From the NCBI GenBank assembly GCA_030426845.1, contig JAUHXR010000012.1, positions 1-63,207 on the forward strand: a DNA stretch of 63,207 bases. Direction: 5' to 3'. This DNA is from Polyangia bacterium (GTDB lineage Bacteria; Myxococcota_A; Polyangia; Polyangiales; Sandaracinaceae). Within the stretch, counting starts at the first letter, position 1. The number at the start of each line of letters is the position of its first letter. The position numbers were made by a program, and so were the translations under genes. The notes under the pieces were generated by a model that did not search any database, was not told where the DNA came from, and was given only the letters and a program-made list of their open reading frames with translations. Shown in pieces: positions 26,201 through 34,050 of this stretch.

Positions 26201-29200
26201 ATGCGGGACCTCGTGGCCCAGGGGCAGACCCCGGACCGCGTGCTGCACCTCTGGCTCCTCGAGGCGGACGAGACGTTCCGCCCCGGCTCGAACCTCTTCC
26301 ATCACCACCAGGAGCGCGGCTTCTTCAGCCTCCTGTTCCTCGCGCAGGCGCTGGGCGACGAGTCGGTGCCCCCCGCGCACCTCACGGTGGTGACCAACGG
26401 CATGCAGCGGGTGGGCGACGAGCCGCTGCCCTACCCCGACAAGGCGACGGTGCTCGGGCCGGTGCGGGTGCTGCCGCGCGAGCTCGAGGGCTTCACCGCG
26501 CGCGCGGTCGACGTCGAGCTCCCGCGCAAGTCGGAGCGCCTGTTCGGGGGCACGCTTCGGATGGCGCTCGTCGATCCGTTCTCCGGCAAGAAGCGGGTCG
26601 AGCGCGAGCTGGACGCGCTCGTGGATCGCCTCGAGGAGGAGCTCGCCGGCCCGGCGGCCTCCGAGGTGGTCGCGTGGCGCGGCGACCGCCGCTTCCTCTG
26701 GACCCTCGAGCCGACCCGCCTCGCGCCGGTCGACGAGGGCCGCCCGCCGCTCGCCGAGGGCTCCACCGTCCTCATCACGGGCGGGCTCGGCGGGCTCGGC
26801 CTCACGATGGCCGAGCACCTCGCGCGCGTCGCCAAGGCCAAGCTCGTGCTCCTCGGCCGCTCGCCGCTCCCGCCGCGGGATCAGTGGGCGAGCTGGATGC
26901 GTCAGCACGGCGCCGAGGACCGCGTGAGCCGTAAGCTGCGTCGCCTGCTCGATGTCGAGGAGGCGGGCGGCGAGGTCCTCGTGGTGAGCGCCGACGTGAC
27001 CAACGTCGAGGAGATGCGCGAGGCGGTCGAGAAGGCCCGCGCGGCGTTCGGCCCGATCCGTGGCGTGCTCCACACCGCGGGCGTCGTGAACGACGACCTC
27101 ATCGCGCTCAAGACGCAGTCGGACGTCGAGGAGGTCCTCACCCCGAAGATCCAGGGCACGCGCGTGCTCGAGGAGGTGCTCGACGACGAGCCGCTCGACT
27201 TCGTAGTCCTCTTCAGCTCGACCTCCACCGCCACCGCGCCGCCGGGCCAGGTCGACTACGTGGCCGCGAACGCCTACCTCGACGCCTACGCGCAGGCGCG
27301 CGCCGGCGAGGCGCGGCCGCGGGTGACCTCGCTCCACTGGGGTATCTGGAACGAGGTCGGCATGGCGGCCGAGGCCCAGCGCGACGAGTCCGAGGGCGCG
27401 GGCGAGCCGGTCGGCGAGCAGCCGGAACACCCCGTGCTCGACGGGCGGGTCCGCGACGCCCACGGGCGCGCGGTGCTCCGCGGCGTGATCGCGCCCGAGA
27501 CCCACTGGCTGCTCGACGGCCACCGCACCAAGGCGGGCCACGCGCTCGTCCCGGGCACCGGCTACCTCGAGCTCGCGCGGGCGGCCCTCCGCGCCCAGTC
27601 GGAGCACGGCGACTTCGAGGTCGAGGACCTGTTCTTCATCCGGCCGCTCGCGGTCGCGGACGGCGAGGCGCGCGAGGTGCGCGTCAAGCTCACCCCGACC
27701 CAGCGCGGCTACGCCTTCGAGGTCCGCGGCGAGGTCGAGCTCGACGGCCGCCGCGGCTGGGAGCTCCACGCCCAGGCCCACCTCGCGATGCGCCGGCTCG
27801 AGCGCCCGCCGCGCCTCGACGTCGACGCGCTCGAGGCCCGCTGCGACCGCCGGCTGACGCCGAGCGACGCGGGCATCGAGACCCCGCAGGAGCGCCATCT
27901 CCGCTTCGGTCCCCGCTGGCGCGTGCTGCAGAGCGGCGGCTTCGGCGCACGCGAGGCCTTCGGCCGCCTCGCGCTCCAGCCGCAGTTCGCGGGCGAGGTC
28001 GAGGAGCTGGGCCTTCACCCCGCGCTGCTCGACATCGCGACCGGGTGGGCGATGGAGCTCATCGAGGGCTACGACGGCGCGCGCCTGTGGGTGCCGGTGA
28101 GCTACGAGCGGGTCCGCGTCTACGGGGACCTGCCGGCCGAGCTCGTCAGCCACGTCCAGAGCCACGGCGAGAGCCGCGACGACTCCGAGTTCGTGTTCTT
28201 CGACGTCACCCTCGCGCGCCCGGACGGCGAGGTCGTGCTCGAGGTGGATCGCCTCGCGCTGCGCAAGATGACCGGCGACGTCGACTTCGCGGTGAAGAGC
28301 CGGCCGACCCCGCAGGAGGTAGAGCTCGAGCCGCGCGAGGGCGAGGCGCGCGAGCCGTCGCCGGCCGAGCTCCAGCTCCAGCGCAACCTCGAGCGCGGCA
28401 TCCTGCCCGCGGAGGGCCAGGAGGCGCTCTCGCGCGTGCTCGCGGGCCCGCACCGGCCGGAGGTCTTCGTCAGCTCGCTCGAGCTGCCGGGCCTCGTGAA
28501 GCAGGCCGCGCGCGCGAGCGCGGCGGCGCGGCCCGAGGAGGGGATCAAGCTCGCCCGTCCCGACCTCGCGAGCGAGTTCGTCGAGGCCCGCGACGAGGTG
28601 GAGAAGACCCTCGTCGGCTTCTGGCAGGAGCTCCTCGGCGTTGACATGGTCGGCGTCCAGGACAGCTTCTTCGACCTCGGCGGTCACTCGCTGATCGCGG
28701 TGCGGCTCTTCGCGCGCGTCAAGAAGGCCTACGCAGTCGAGTTCCCCATCTCGGTCCTCTTCGAGGCCCCGACGATCGAGCGCTGCGCGTCGATGATCAA
28801 GGACGCGATCGGCGACGCCGGCGACGCGGCCGCCCCCGACGCGGCCAAGAAGGCCAGCCCCTCGCGCTCGCGCTTCACCCACCTCGTCCCGATGCACCCC
28901 GGCGACGGCGGGCCGAAGACCCCGTTCTTCCTCGTCGCGGGGATGTTCGGCAACGTGCTCAACCTGCGCCACCTCGCGCACCTGATGGGCACCGACCGCC
29001 GCTTCTACGGCCTGCAGGCGCGCGGCCTCTACGGCGAGCAGGCGCCGCACGAGACCTTCGCGGAGATGGCCGAGGCGTACCTCGACGAGATGCGCCAGGT
29101 GCAGCCGCGGGGCCCCTACTTCCTCGGCGGCTTCTCGGGCGGCGGGATCACCGCCTACGAGATCGCGCAGCAGCTCGTGCGCGCGGGCGAGGAGGTCGCG

Positions 29201-29746
29201 ATCCTCGTCTTCCTCGACACGCCGCTGCCGTTCCCGCCGCCCGAGCTCTCGGTCGCGGATCGCGCGCGCATCCAGGTCCAGCAGCTCAAGGGCAAGGGCC
29301 CCGCGTACCTCTCGGAGTGGGCGGTGAGCCGCTGGGAGTGGGAGGTCGGCAAGCTGCGCAAGCGCTTCGACGAGCCCGAGCCCGACCGGGCGGGCGAGGC
29401 GTTCCACGACGAGGCGATCGAGGCTGCGTTCCGGCGCGCGCTCGGCCGCTACGAGCTCGCGCCCTACCCGGGCGACGTGACGCTCTTCCGGCCGAAGCTC
29501 GAGGTCGCGTTCGACCTCGGCGGCGGCCGGCTCCTCAACTACCAGCGCGACTACGTCTTCGAGGACAACGGCTGGACCGACCACGTCGGCTCGCTCGACG
29601 TCCAGGAGGTCCCGGGCGACCACGACTCCATGGTCCTCGAGCCCAACGTGCGCGTCCTCGCGCGCAAGCTCCGCGCGGTCGTCGAGCGCGCCGAGGCCAA
29701 GATGCGTCGCCGGGCGCGCGAGGGGCGGCAGGCGGCCGAGGAGTGA
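23225..29746 (+). CDS. modular type I polyketide synthase, KS-AT-KR-DH-ACP-TE
   Basis: 2173 residues from a GTG start; a complete single module with its own release domain. KS: Cys183 (TACSTS), His319 (CHGTGT), His359 (NIGHLD). AT: Ser635 in GHSLG; the substrate motif reads TAAHS, neither malonyl HAFH nor methylmalonyl YASH. Residues ~890-1180 look like the structural half of a KR; the catalytic KR starts near 1180 (TGGLGGLG, Tyr in DYVAANAYLD). DH near 1400-1690 has His1433 in HRTKAGHALVPG, with four rather than three residues between His and Gly. ACP Ser1822 is in GGHSL and TE Ser1971 in GFSGGG. No ER domain. KR before DH is unusual. The product is probably a small, once-extended or iterative acyl chain (inference). 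Confidence 0.92.
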   Translation: MSDEYEIFESDIAIVGMSARLPGASSPDAYWDNLARGVESIRRYADEELIAAGVREAELRDKRYVPVGAPLDGMEMFDGEFFGFSPKESAIMDPQHRHFLECCWEALEHAAHPPETFEGPIGVYAGCGMGSYFYFNLCTRPELVRDVGMFLLRHTGNDKDFLATRASYLLDLRGPAIGVQTACSTSLVAAHLACQSLISRECDMALAGGVTIELPHRRGYHYQEGEILSPTGHCHAFDHRAQGTIFGSGAGVVVLRRLEDALDDGDVIHAVIRGSAVNNDGSSKVNYLAPSVDGQATCMVEAYNVCEVDPRTIEYIECHGTGTYLGDPIEVEALTQAFRTATEDRGFCHIGSVKTNIGHLDTAAGVASLIKASLALKHATIPKSLNFEAPNPTIDFAGSPFVVATETKPWPSPAGHPRRAAVNSLGVGGTNAHVVLQEPPALGSGGEATREHQLLCLSAKTGASLDGGSRRLAAHLRAHPEQHLADVAWTLRHGRRQMERRRVVAAASHEEAARLLDEADPRRVFTHLAPERCTTVFLMPGGGAQYPGMARDLYAREPVFKEHLDRGLGLLKERHGIDLAPMLFSDASDEAASEAVEAELDRMPHQLPAIFLVSVAMARLLESWGVVPDALLGHSLGANTAAHLAGVMSFEDCLGLVVLRGQLFERTAPGAMLSVDLPPEQLRPLMSDDLDLAVVNAPESCVVSGPPEAIDALAANLEAMDDVEARRLAIPTAAHSRLLDPILDEFGAYLRGIRLSKPKIPFLCNTSGTWITDAQATSPDYWVQHLRGTVRFADNVATVLASGNRVLVECGPGRALSSLTRAHGDFTKGTHNAFPSIRHRDQDVDDVAYFTSALGRVWASGGSLDWDRMWPDEERVRVELPTYAWTHKPFFIEPGKVQVEEESLDVARLEDLEAWGWQPRWRPALPDPQPAGPRHTWLIFMDAGGVGRRLEARLRARGDKVVSVYEGDAYARRSENEYALSPERGKEGYAALMRDLVAQGQTPDRVLHLWLLEADETFRPGSNLFHHHQERGFFSLLFLAQALGDESVPPAHLTVVTNGMQRVGDEPLPYPDKATVLGPVRVLPRELEGFTARAVDVELPRKSERLFGGTLRMALVDPFSGKKRVERELDALVDRLEEELAGPAASEVVAWRGDRRFLWTLEPTRLAPVDEGRPPLAEGSTVLITGGLGGLGLTMAEHLARVAKAKLVLLGRSPLPPRDQWASWMRQHGAEDRVSRKLRRLLDVEEAGGEVLVVSADVTNVEEMREAVEKARAAFGPIRGVLHTAGVVNDDLIALKTQSDVEEVLTPKIQGTRVLEEVLDDEPLDFVVLFSSTSTATAPPGQVDYVAANAYLDAYAQARAGEARPRVTSLHWGIWNEVGMAAEAQRDESEGAGEPVGEQPEHPVLDGRVRDAHGRAVLRGVIAPETHWLLDGHRTKAGHALVPGTGYLELARAALRAQSEHGDFEVEDLFFIRPLAVADGEAREVRVKLTPTQRGYAFEVRGEVELDGRRGWELHAQAHLAMRRLERPPRLDVDALEARCDRRLTPSDAGIETPQERHLRFGPRWRVLQSGGFGAREAFGRLALQPQFAGEVEELGLHPALLDIATGWAMELIEGYDGARLWVPVSYERVRVYGDLPAELVSHVQSHGESRDDSEFVFFDVTLARPDGEVVLEVDRLALRKMTGDVDFAVKSRPTPQEVELEPREGEAREPSPAELQLQRNLERGILPAEGQEALSRVLAGPHRPEVFVSSLELPGLVKQAARASAAARPEEGIKLARPDLASEFVEARDEVEKTLVGFWQELLGVDMVGVQDSFFDLGGHSLIAVRLFARVKKAYAVEFPISVLFEAPTIERCASMIKDAIGDAGDAAAPDAAKKASPSRSRFTHLVPMHPGDGGPKTPFFLVAGMFGNVLNLRHLAHLMGTDRRFYGLQARGLYGEQAPHETFAEMAEAYLDEMRQVQPRGPYFLGGFSGGGITAYEIAQQLVRAGEEVAILVFLDTPLPFPPPELSVADRARIQVQQLKGKGPAYLSEWAVSRWEWEVGKLRKRFDEPEPDRAGEAFHDEAIEAAFRRALGRYELAPYPGDVTLFRPKLEVAFDLGGGRLLNYQRDYVFEDNGWTDHVGSLDVQEVPGDHDSMVLEPNVRVLARKLRAVVERAEAKMRRRAREGRQAAEE

Positions 29747-29875
29747 TCGCCGCGTCCTCGCGCCAGGGCCACGCTTGCCCTCCGGCGCCCGCCTCCTTAC
29801 CGTGAAGCGCCGCCAGCGCGTCGCGGGCGGCGCGCGCCGCTCCCCCGGTGCGCTCCACCTTCCGCCGGAGAATGG

Positions 29876-31201
29876 ATGACCTCGTCCGTCCCGGAGCCGG
29901 CTCAGTTCCGCCCGCTCACCGCCTCCCGCCTCGACCGCATCCCCCAGCTCGCGCGGATCCCCCGCGAGGCCCGCGAGCAGATGCGCGCGGTGGCGGCGGT
30001 GCTCCCTTTCCGCGTCAACTCCTACGTCGTCGACCATCTCATCGACTGGGACCGGGTCCCTGACGACCCGATCTTCCAGCTCACCTTCCCCCAACCCGGC
30101 ATGCTCTCCGCGGAGGATCGGGCGGAGGTCCTCTCGCTGCAGCGGCGCGGGGCGTCGCGCGACGAGCTCCAGGCGGTCGTGCGCACGATCCAGCGGCGGC
30201 TCAACCCGCACCCCGCGGGTCAGCTCTCGCTCAACGTGCCGCGCCTCGACGGCGAGCGGCTCGACGGCGTGCAGCACAAGTACCGCGAGACCGTCCTCCT
30301 CTTCCCGAGCCACGGCCAGACCTGCCACGCCTACTGCACCTACTGCTTCCGCTGGGCCCAGTTCGTCGGCCTGCGCGACCTCAAGCTCGCGGGCGAGCCC
30401 GGGCGCATGGCGCGCTACGTCCGCAGCCAGCCGGAGGTCACCAGCGTGCTCCTGACCGGGGGCGACCCGCTCGTGATGAAGACCGACGTCCTGCGCCGCT
30501 ACGTGGAGCCGCTCCTCGACATCGAGCACGTGCAGACCATCCGGCTCGGGACCAAGTCGGTGGCCTACTGGCCGGCGCGCTTCGTCACCGACGCGGACGC
30601 GGACGATCTGCTGCGCCTCTTCGAGGAGGTGCGCGCCCGCGGCAAGCAGCTCGCGGTGATGGGCCACTACAGCCACCCGCGCGAGCTCGAGCCCGACGTC
30701 GCGCGCGCCGCGCTCCGGCGCATCCAGGACGCGGGCGCCGTCGTCCGCACCCAGTCGCCGATCATCCGCTACGTCAACGACCACCCCGACGTCTGGCGCG
30801 ACCTGTGGAAGGCCCAGGTCCGGCTCGGCGCGGTCCCCTACTACATGTTCGTCGCCCGCGACACCGGCGCGCGCGGCTACTTCGAGGTCCCGCTGGCGCG
30901 CGCGCTGGAGGTCTACGAGGGCGCGTACCGCCGGGTGAGCGGCCTCGCGCGCACCGCGCGGGGGCCGAGCATGAGCTGCGGGCCGGGCAAGGTGATGATC
31001 GACGGCGTGGCGGAGGTCGGCGGCGAGCGGGTGTTCGTCCTGAAGCTCGTGCAGGCCCGCGATCCCGCGTGGGTGAACCGCCCGTTCTTCGCGCGGTTCG
31101 ATCCGGGGGCCGCCTGGATCGACCAGCTCACGCCCGCGCTCGGCGCGCGTCGATGGTTCTGGCAGCCGCCCGCGTCGGAGCCGCCTCGCGCGCGCGCCTG
31201 A
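29876..31201 (+). CDS. KamA-family radical SAM protein (lysine 2,3-aminomutase-like)
   Basis: 441 residues; GGAG seven bases before the ATG supports the start. The iron-sulfur motif CHAYCTYCF places Cys150, Cys154 and Cys157 in the CxxxCxxC pattern. LLTGGDPLVMKTD is the GGD SAM-binding element, and SMSCGPGKVMIDG resembles the PLP-Lys region of KamA (GGGGK in relatives). Length and order fit lysine 2,3-aminomutase-like enzymes, which move an amino group using SAM and PLP. It is 129 bases after the polyketide synthase on the same strand; it could supply a beta-amino building block or tailoring step, or be unrelated. EF-P modification (EpmB-like) is an alternative. Confidence 0.85.
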   Translation: MTSSVPEPAQFRPLTASRLDRIPQLARIPREAREQMRAVAAVLPFRVNSYVVDHLIDWDRVPDDPIFQLTFPQPGMLSAEDRAEVLSLQRRGASRDELQAVVRTIQRRLNPHPAGQLSLNVPRLDGERLDGVQHKYRETVLLFPSHGQTCHAYCTYCFRWAQFVGLRDLKLAGEPGRMARYVRSQPEVTSVLLTGGDPLVMKTDVLRRYVEPLLDIEHVQTIRLGTKSVAYWPARFVTDADADDLLRLFEEVRARGKQLAVMGHYSHPRELEPDVARAALRRIQDAGAVVRTQSPIIRYVNDHPDVWRDLWKAQVRLGAVPYYMFVARDTGARGYFEVPLARALEVYEGAYRRVSGLARTARGPSMSCGPGKVMIDGVAEVGGERVFVLKLVQARDPAWVNRPFFARFDPGAAWIDQLTPALGARRWFWQPPASEPPRARA

Positions 31202-31219
31202 GGTTCCGGGAGGTTCCGA

Positions 31220-31246
31220 GAACCTGACACGGCCGGCGCTGTCGGA
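31220..31246 (+). promoter_or_regulatory. possible ECF-type promoter before the DUF2330 gene
   Basis: GAACCT at 31220-31225 and GTCGGA at 31241-31246 are 15 bases apart, similar to ECF -35/-10 spacing. The -35-like box is also the right arm of a short hairpin (AGGTTC-CGA-GAACCT, 31211-31225), and AGGTTCCG is repeated at 31201. The -10-like box is only 6 bases from the ATG, so a transcript would be almost leaderless. Confidence 0.2.
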
Positions 31247-31252
31247 GCGTGC

Positions 31253-32971
31253 ATGCGGGGTCAACTTCTTCCTCTCGCCGCCGCGCTGGTGATCAGCTCC
31301 AGCGCGACGGCCCACGCGTTCTGCGGCTTCTACGTCAAGCAGGACGACGACGAGATCACCTCCGACGCGAGCCGAGTGATCCTCCTCCGCGAGGGCACGA
31401 CCACCGTGCTCAGCATGCAGAACCGCTACGAGGGGCCGCCCGAAGACTTCGCGCTCATCGTCCCGGTGCCCACCGCGATCGGCGAGGACGACGTCCGCGT
31501 GCTCGAGCCCGAGGTGTTCGACACCGTCGATCAGCTCAGCTCGCCGCGCCTCGTGGAGTACCAGGAGCGCGCGCCCGTCTGCCTCGCCCCCGGGGAAGGG
31601 GGTGGGATCGGCTCGGCCGGCTTCGGCCTCGGCGGCGGGTCGGGCGGCGCGGTCTCGGTCGTCGCCCAGTTCGCGGTGGGCGAGTACGACGTGGAGATCC
31701 TCGACGCGAGCGAGTCCACCGGGCTCGAGGCGTGGCTGCGCGCGCAGGGCTACCGCGTGCCGGACGGCGCGAGCGCGGCCCTCGCCCCCTACATCGCGCA
31801 GGGCTTCCGCTTCTTCGCGGCGCGCGTCAACGCGGACCGCGTGCGCTTCGAGGACGGCCGCGCGCTCCTGAGCCCGCTGCGGATCCACTACGAGTCCGAG
31901 CACTTCGTGCTGCCGGTCCGGCTCGGCCGCCTCAGCTCGCCCGGAGAGCAAGAGCTGCTCATCTACGTGATCTCCAACGAGGGTCGCTACGAAGTCGCGA
32001 ACCGGCGCAACGTGTTCGTGCCGACCAACCTCGAGGTGAGCGAGGACGTGCGCGGCCGGTTCGGCGCGACCTACGCCGCGCTGCTCGACCGGGTCTTCGA
32101 GCGACGCGAGGACGCGGTCGTGACGGAGTACGCGTGGGACGCCGGGAGCTGCGACCCCTGCCCCGGCCCGACCCTCGGCGCGCAGGAGCTGACCGATCTG
32201 GGCGGGGACCACCTGCCCTCATCCGTCCAGCAGTCTGGCGGCGCGGCGTTGGCCTGGGGGCCGTTCACCCGGACGAGCGGGCCGCCAGTCCCCGAGGCCA
32301 CCGTGCGCGGGGCGCTCTCGGACGCGACGTCGCCGCTAGTCGCGTGCGTGACCCAGCCCACCACGATCCACGTCGAGCTCGCGCTCCAGGGCCAGCGCGC
32401 CGTCGGCCTCACCTCCTCCGACGCGGCACCGTCTCTCACAAGCTGCCTCCGCGCCGTGCTCGGCGTCCCCGACGCCGCGCCGGACGGCCCCGTCTCGCGG
32501 GTCGCCACGCGCCTCGTCCTGCACCGCACGCTCACGCGCTTCGCCCCGAGCGCGAGCGGGTTCACGCTGACCCGCATGCGCTACCGCATGGGCCCGAACG
32601 CGGCGACGAGCGACCTGGTGTTCCGGCGGGCGCGACCGGTCGAGGGAGGGCGGGGCGAGCCGGACGAGCGCGGACACTTCCGCACCGAGCCTCACTACGG
32701 CCAGACGAACGCGTTCCAGGCGCGCTACGCGATCCTGCACCGCGTCGAGCCCGCCCCCTGCGAGGGCCGCCTCCTCCACGCCGGCTGGGGAGCCCCCGCG
32801 AGCGAGCCCGAGAGCGCCCAGGCGCTCGTCGACGGACCGTCGAGCGGCCAGCTCCGCGATCTCGTACGCACCCCCGTCCCGGCCTACGGCCTGCGCCCTC
32901 GCCGCCGCCGCGCGTCGTCCGGCGCGATGAGCCTCTGGTCCATCCCCTGGGTGCGCGGCCTCGGACGGTAG
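31253..32971 (+). CDS. DUF2330 secreted protein
   Basis: 572 residues. The signal peptide ends ATAHA, then FCGFYVKQDDDEI. Motifs typical of DUF2330 follow: VILLREGTTTVLSMQNRY, PPEDFALIVPVP and SPRLVEYQERAP. The function of this family is not known. Residues ~195-220 (ALLSPLRIHYESEHFVLPVR) also match the family. The later part has a Cys-Pro-Cys-Pro site (CDPCPG) and, near residues 300-400, a repeated-fold region with two Cys. The C-terminus is Arg-rich and has no membrane helix, so the protein is probably periplasmic or released. It is alone between the radical SAM gene and the epimerase gene, 51 and 47 bases away. Confidence 0.8.
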   Translation: MRGQLLPLAAALVISSSATAHAFCGFYVKQDDDEITSDASRVILLREGTTTVLSMQNRYEGPPEDFALIVPVPTAIGEDDVRVLEPEVFDTVDQLSSPRLVEYQERAPVCLAPGEGGGIGSAGFGLGGGSGGAVSVVAQFAVGEYDVEILDASESTGLEAWLRAQGYRVPDGASAALAPYIAQGFRFFAARVNADRVRFEDGRALLSPLRIHYESEHFVLPVRLGRLSSPGEQELLIYVISNEGRYEVANRRNVFVPTNLEVSEDVRGRFGATYAALLDRVFERREDAVVTEYAWDAGSCDPCPGPTLGAQELTDLGGDHLPSSVQQSGGAALAWGPFTRTSGPPVPEATVRGALSDATSPLVACVTQPTTIHVELALQGQRAVGLTSSDAAPSLTSCLRAVLGVPDAAPDGPVSRVATRLVLHRTLTRFAPSASGFTLTRMRYRMGPNAATSDLVFRRARPVEGGRGEPDERGHFRTEPHYGQTNAFQARYAILHRVEPAPCEGRLLHAGWGAPASEPESAQALVDGPSSGQLRDLVRTPVPAYGLRPRRRRASSGAMSLWSIPWVRGLGR

Positions 32972-33018
32972 CCCCCGCTTTGCGACCCTCCTCGGCAGTG
33001 TGTTAAGCACTGCTGCTC

Positions 33019-34050
33019 ATGCGAATCCTCGTCACCGGGTCCAGCGGCCTGATCGGCTCCGAGGCCGTGCTCTGGTTCGACTCCCAGGGCCACGACGTGA
33101 CCGGGGTCGACAACAACATGCGCCGCGACTTCTTCGGCGAGCGCGGCGACACCGGCTGGATGCTCGCGCGCCTGAGGGAGCGGACGAAGCGCTTCACCCA
33201 CGAGCCGCTCGACATCCGCGACCGCGAGGCGATGTTCGCGCTGTTCAAGCGCCTCGAGCCCGAGCTCGTCATCCACTGCGCGGCTCAGCCGAGCCACGAC
33301 CTCGCCGCCTCGCGCCCGCTCGACGACTTCGACGTCAACGCGGTCGGCACCGTGAACCTCCTCGAGGCGACCCGGCTCCACGCCCCCGAGGCCGCGTTCT
33401 GCCTGATGAGCACGAACAAGGTCTACGGCGACGCGCCCAACCACCTGCCGCTGACCGAGCTCGAGACGCGCTACGACTTCTCGGACCCCGCCGACCAGGG
33501 AGGCGTCAAGGAGACGCTCTCCATCGATCAGTGCCTGCACTCGGTGTTCGGCGCGAGCAAGGTCGCGGCGGACGTGATGACGCAGGAGTACGGCCGCTAC
33601 TTCGGCCTCAAGACGGGCGTCTTCCGCGGCGGCTGCCTCACCGGCCCGAGCCACTCGGGCGTCGAGCTGCACGGCTTCCTCAGCTACCTCGTCAAGGTCG
33701 CGAAGGCGGACGAGACCTACACGGTCATCGGCTACAAGGGCAAGCAGGTCCGCGACCAGATCCACAGCTACGACGTGATCCAGGCGCTCTGGGCCTTCGC
33801 CCAGGACCCGCGGCCGGGCGAGGTCTACAACCTCGGCGGCGGCAAGGACAACGCGGCGAGCCTGCTCGAGTGCGTCTCCATGATCGAGCAGAAGCTCGGC
33901 CGGCCGATCCAGCGCACCTACCGCGAGGACGCGCGCAAGGGCGATCACGTCTGCTACTACTCCGACCTCTCGAAGCTCAAGGCGCACTACCCGAGCTGGT
34001 CGATCACGCGGAGCCTCGACGCGATCCTCGAGGAGCTGCTCGCGTCATGA
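33019..34050 (+). CDS. NAD-dependent CDP-paratose 2-epimerase-like enzyme
   Basis: 343 residues, an extended SDR. The cofactor loop is [10 protein letters not shown]. The NNMRRDFFG motif after the second strand is typical of CDP-paratose/tyvelose epimerases. The active-site region reads [11 protein letters not shown] and then [10 protein letters not shown]: a Phe sits where most SDRs have the catalytic Tyr of YxxxK. From memory relatives of this clade also have FGASK, so this may be normal. It would make a nucleotide-activated dideoxy or related hexose for a surface glycan. It is the first gene of a two-gene unit and its stop overlaps the next ATG (ATGA). Confidence 0.82.
   Translation: MRILVTGSSGLIGSEAVLWFDSQGHDVTGVDNNMRRDFFGERGDTGWMLARLRERTKRFTHEPLDIRDREAMFALFKRLEPELVIHCAAQPSHDLAASRPLDDFDVNAVGTVNLLEATRLHAPEAAFCLMSTNKVYGDAPNHLPLTELETRYDFSDPADQGGVKETLSIDQCLHSVFGASKVAADVMTQEYGRYFGLKTGVFRGGCLTGPSHSGVELHGFLSYLVKVAKADETYTVIGYKGKQVRDQIHSYDVIQALWAFAQDPRPGEVYNLGGGKDNAASLLECVSMIEQKLGRPIQRTYREDARKGDHVCYYSDLSKLKAHYPSWSITRSLDAILEELLAS

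Noticed and set aside
23207-32212. A stop-free antisense frame of 3001 codons opposite the polyketide synthase, radical SAM and DUF2330 genes
   Set aside because: It is low-complexity, Arg/Glu/Leu/Asp-rich, matches no family, and spans several real genes on the other strand. Such frames arise from G/C-biased third positions.
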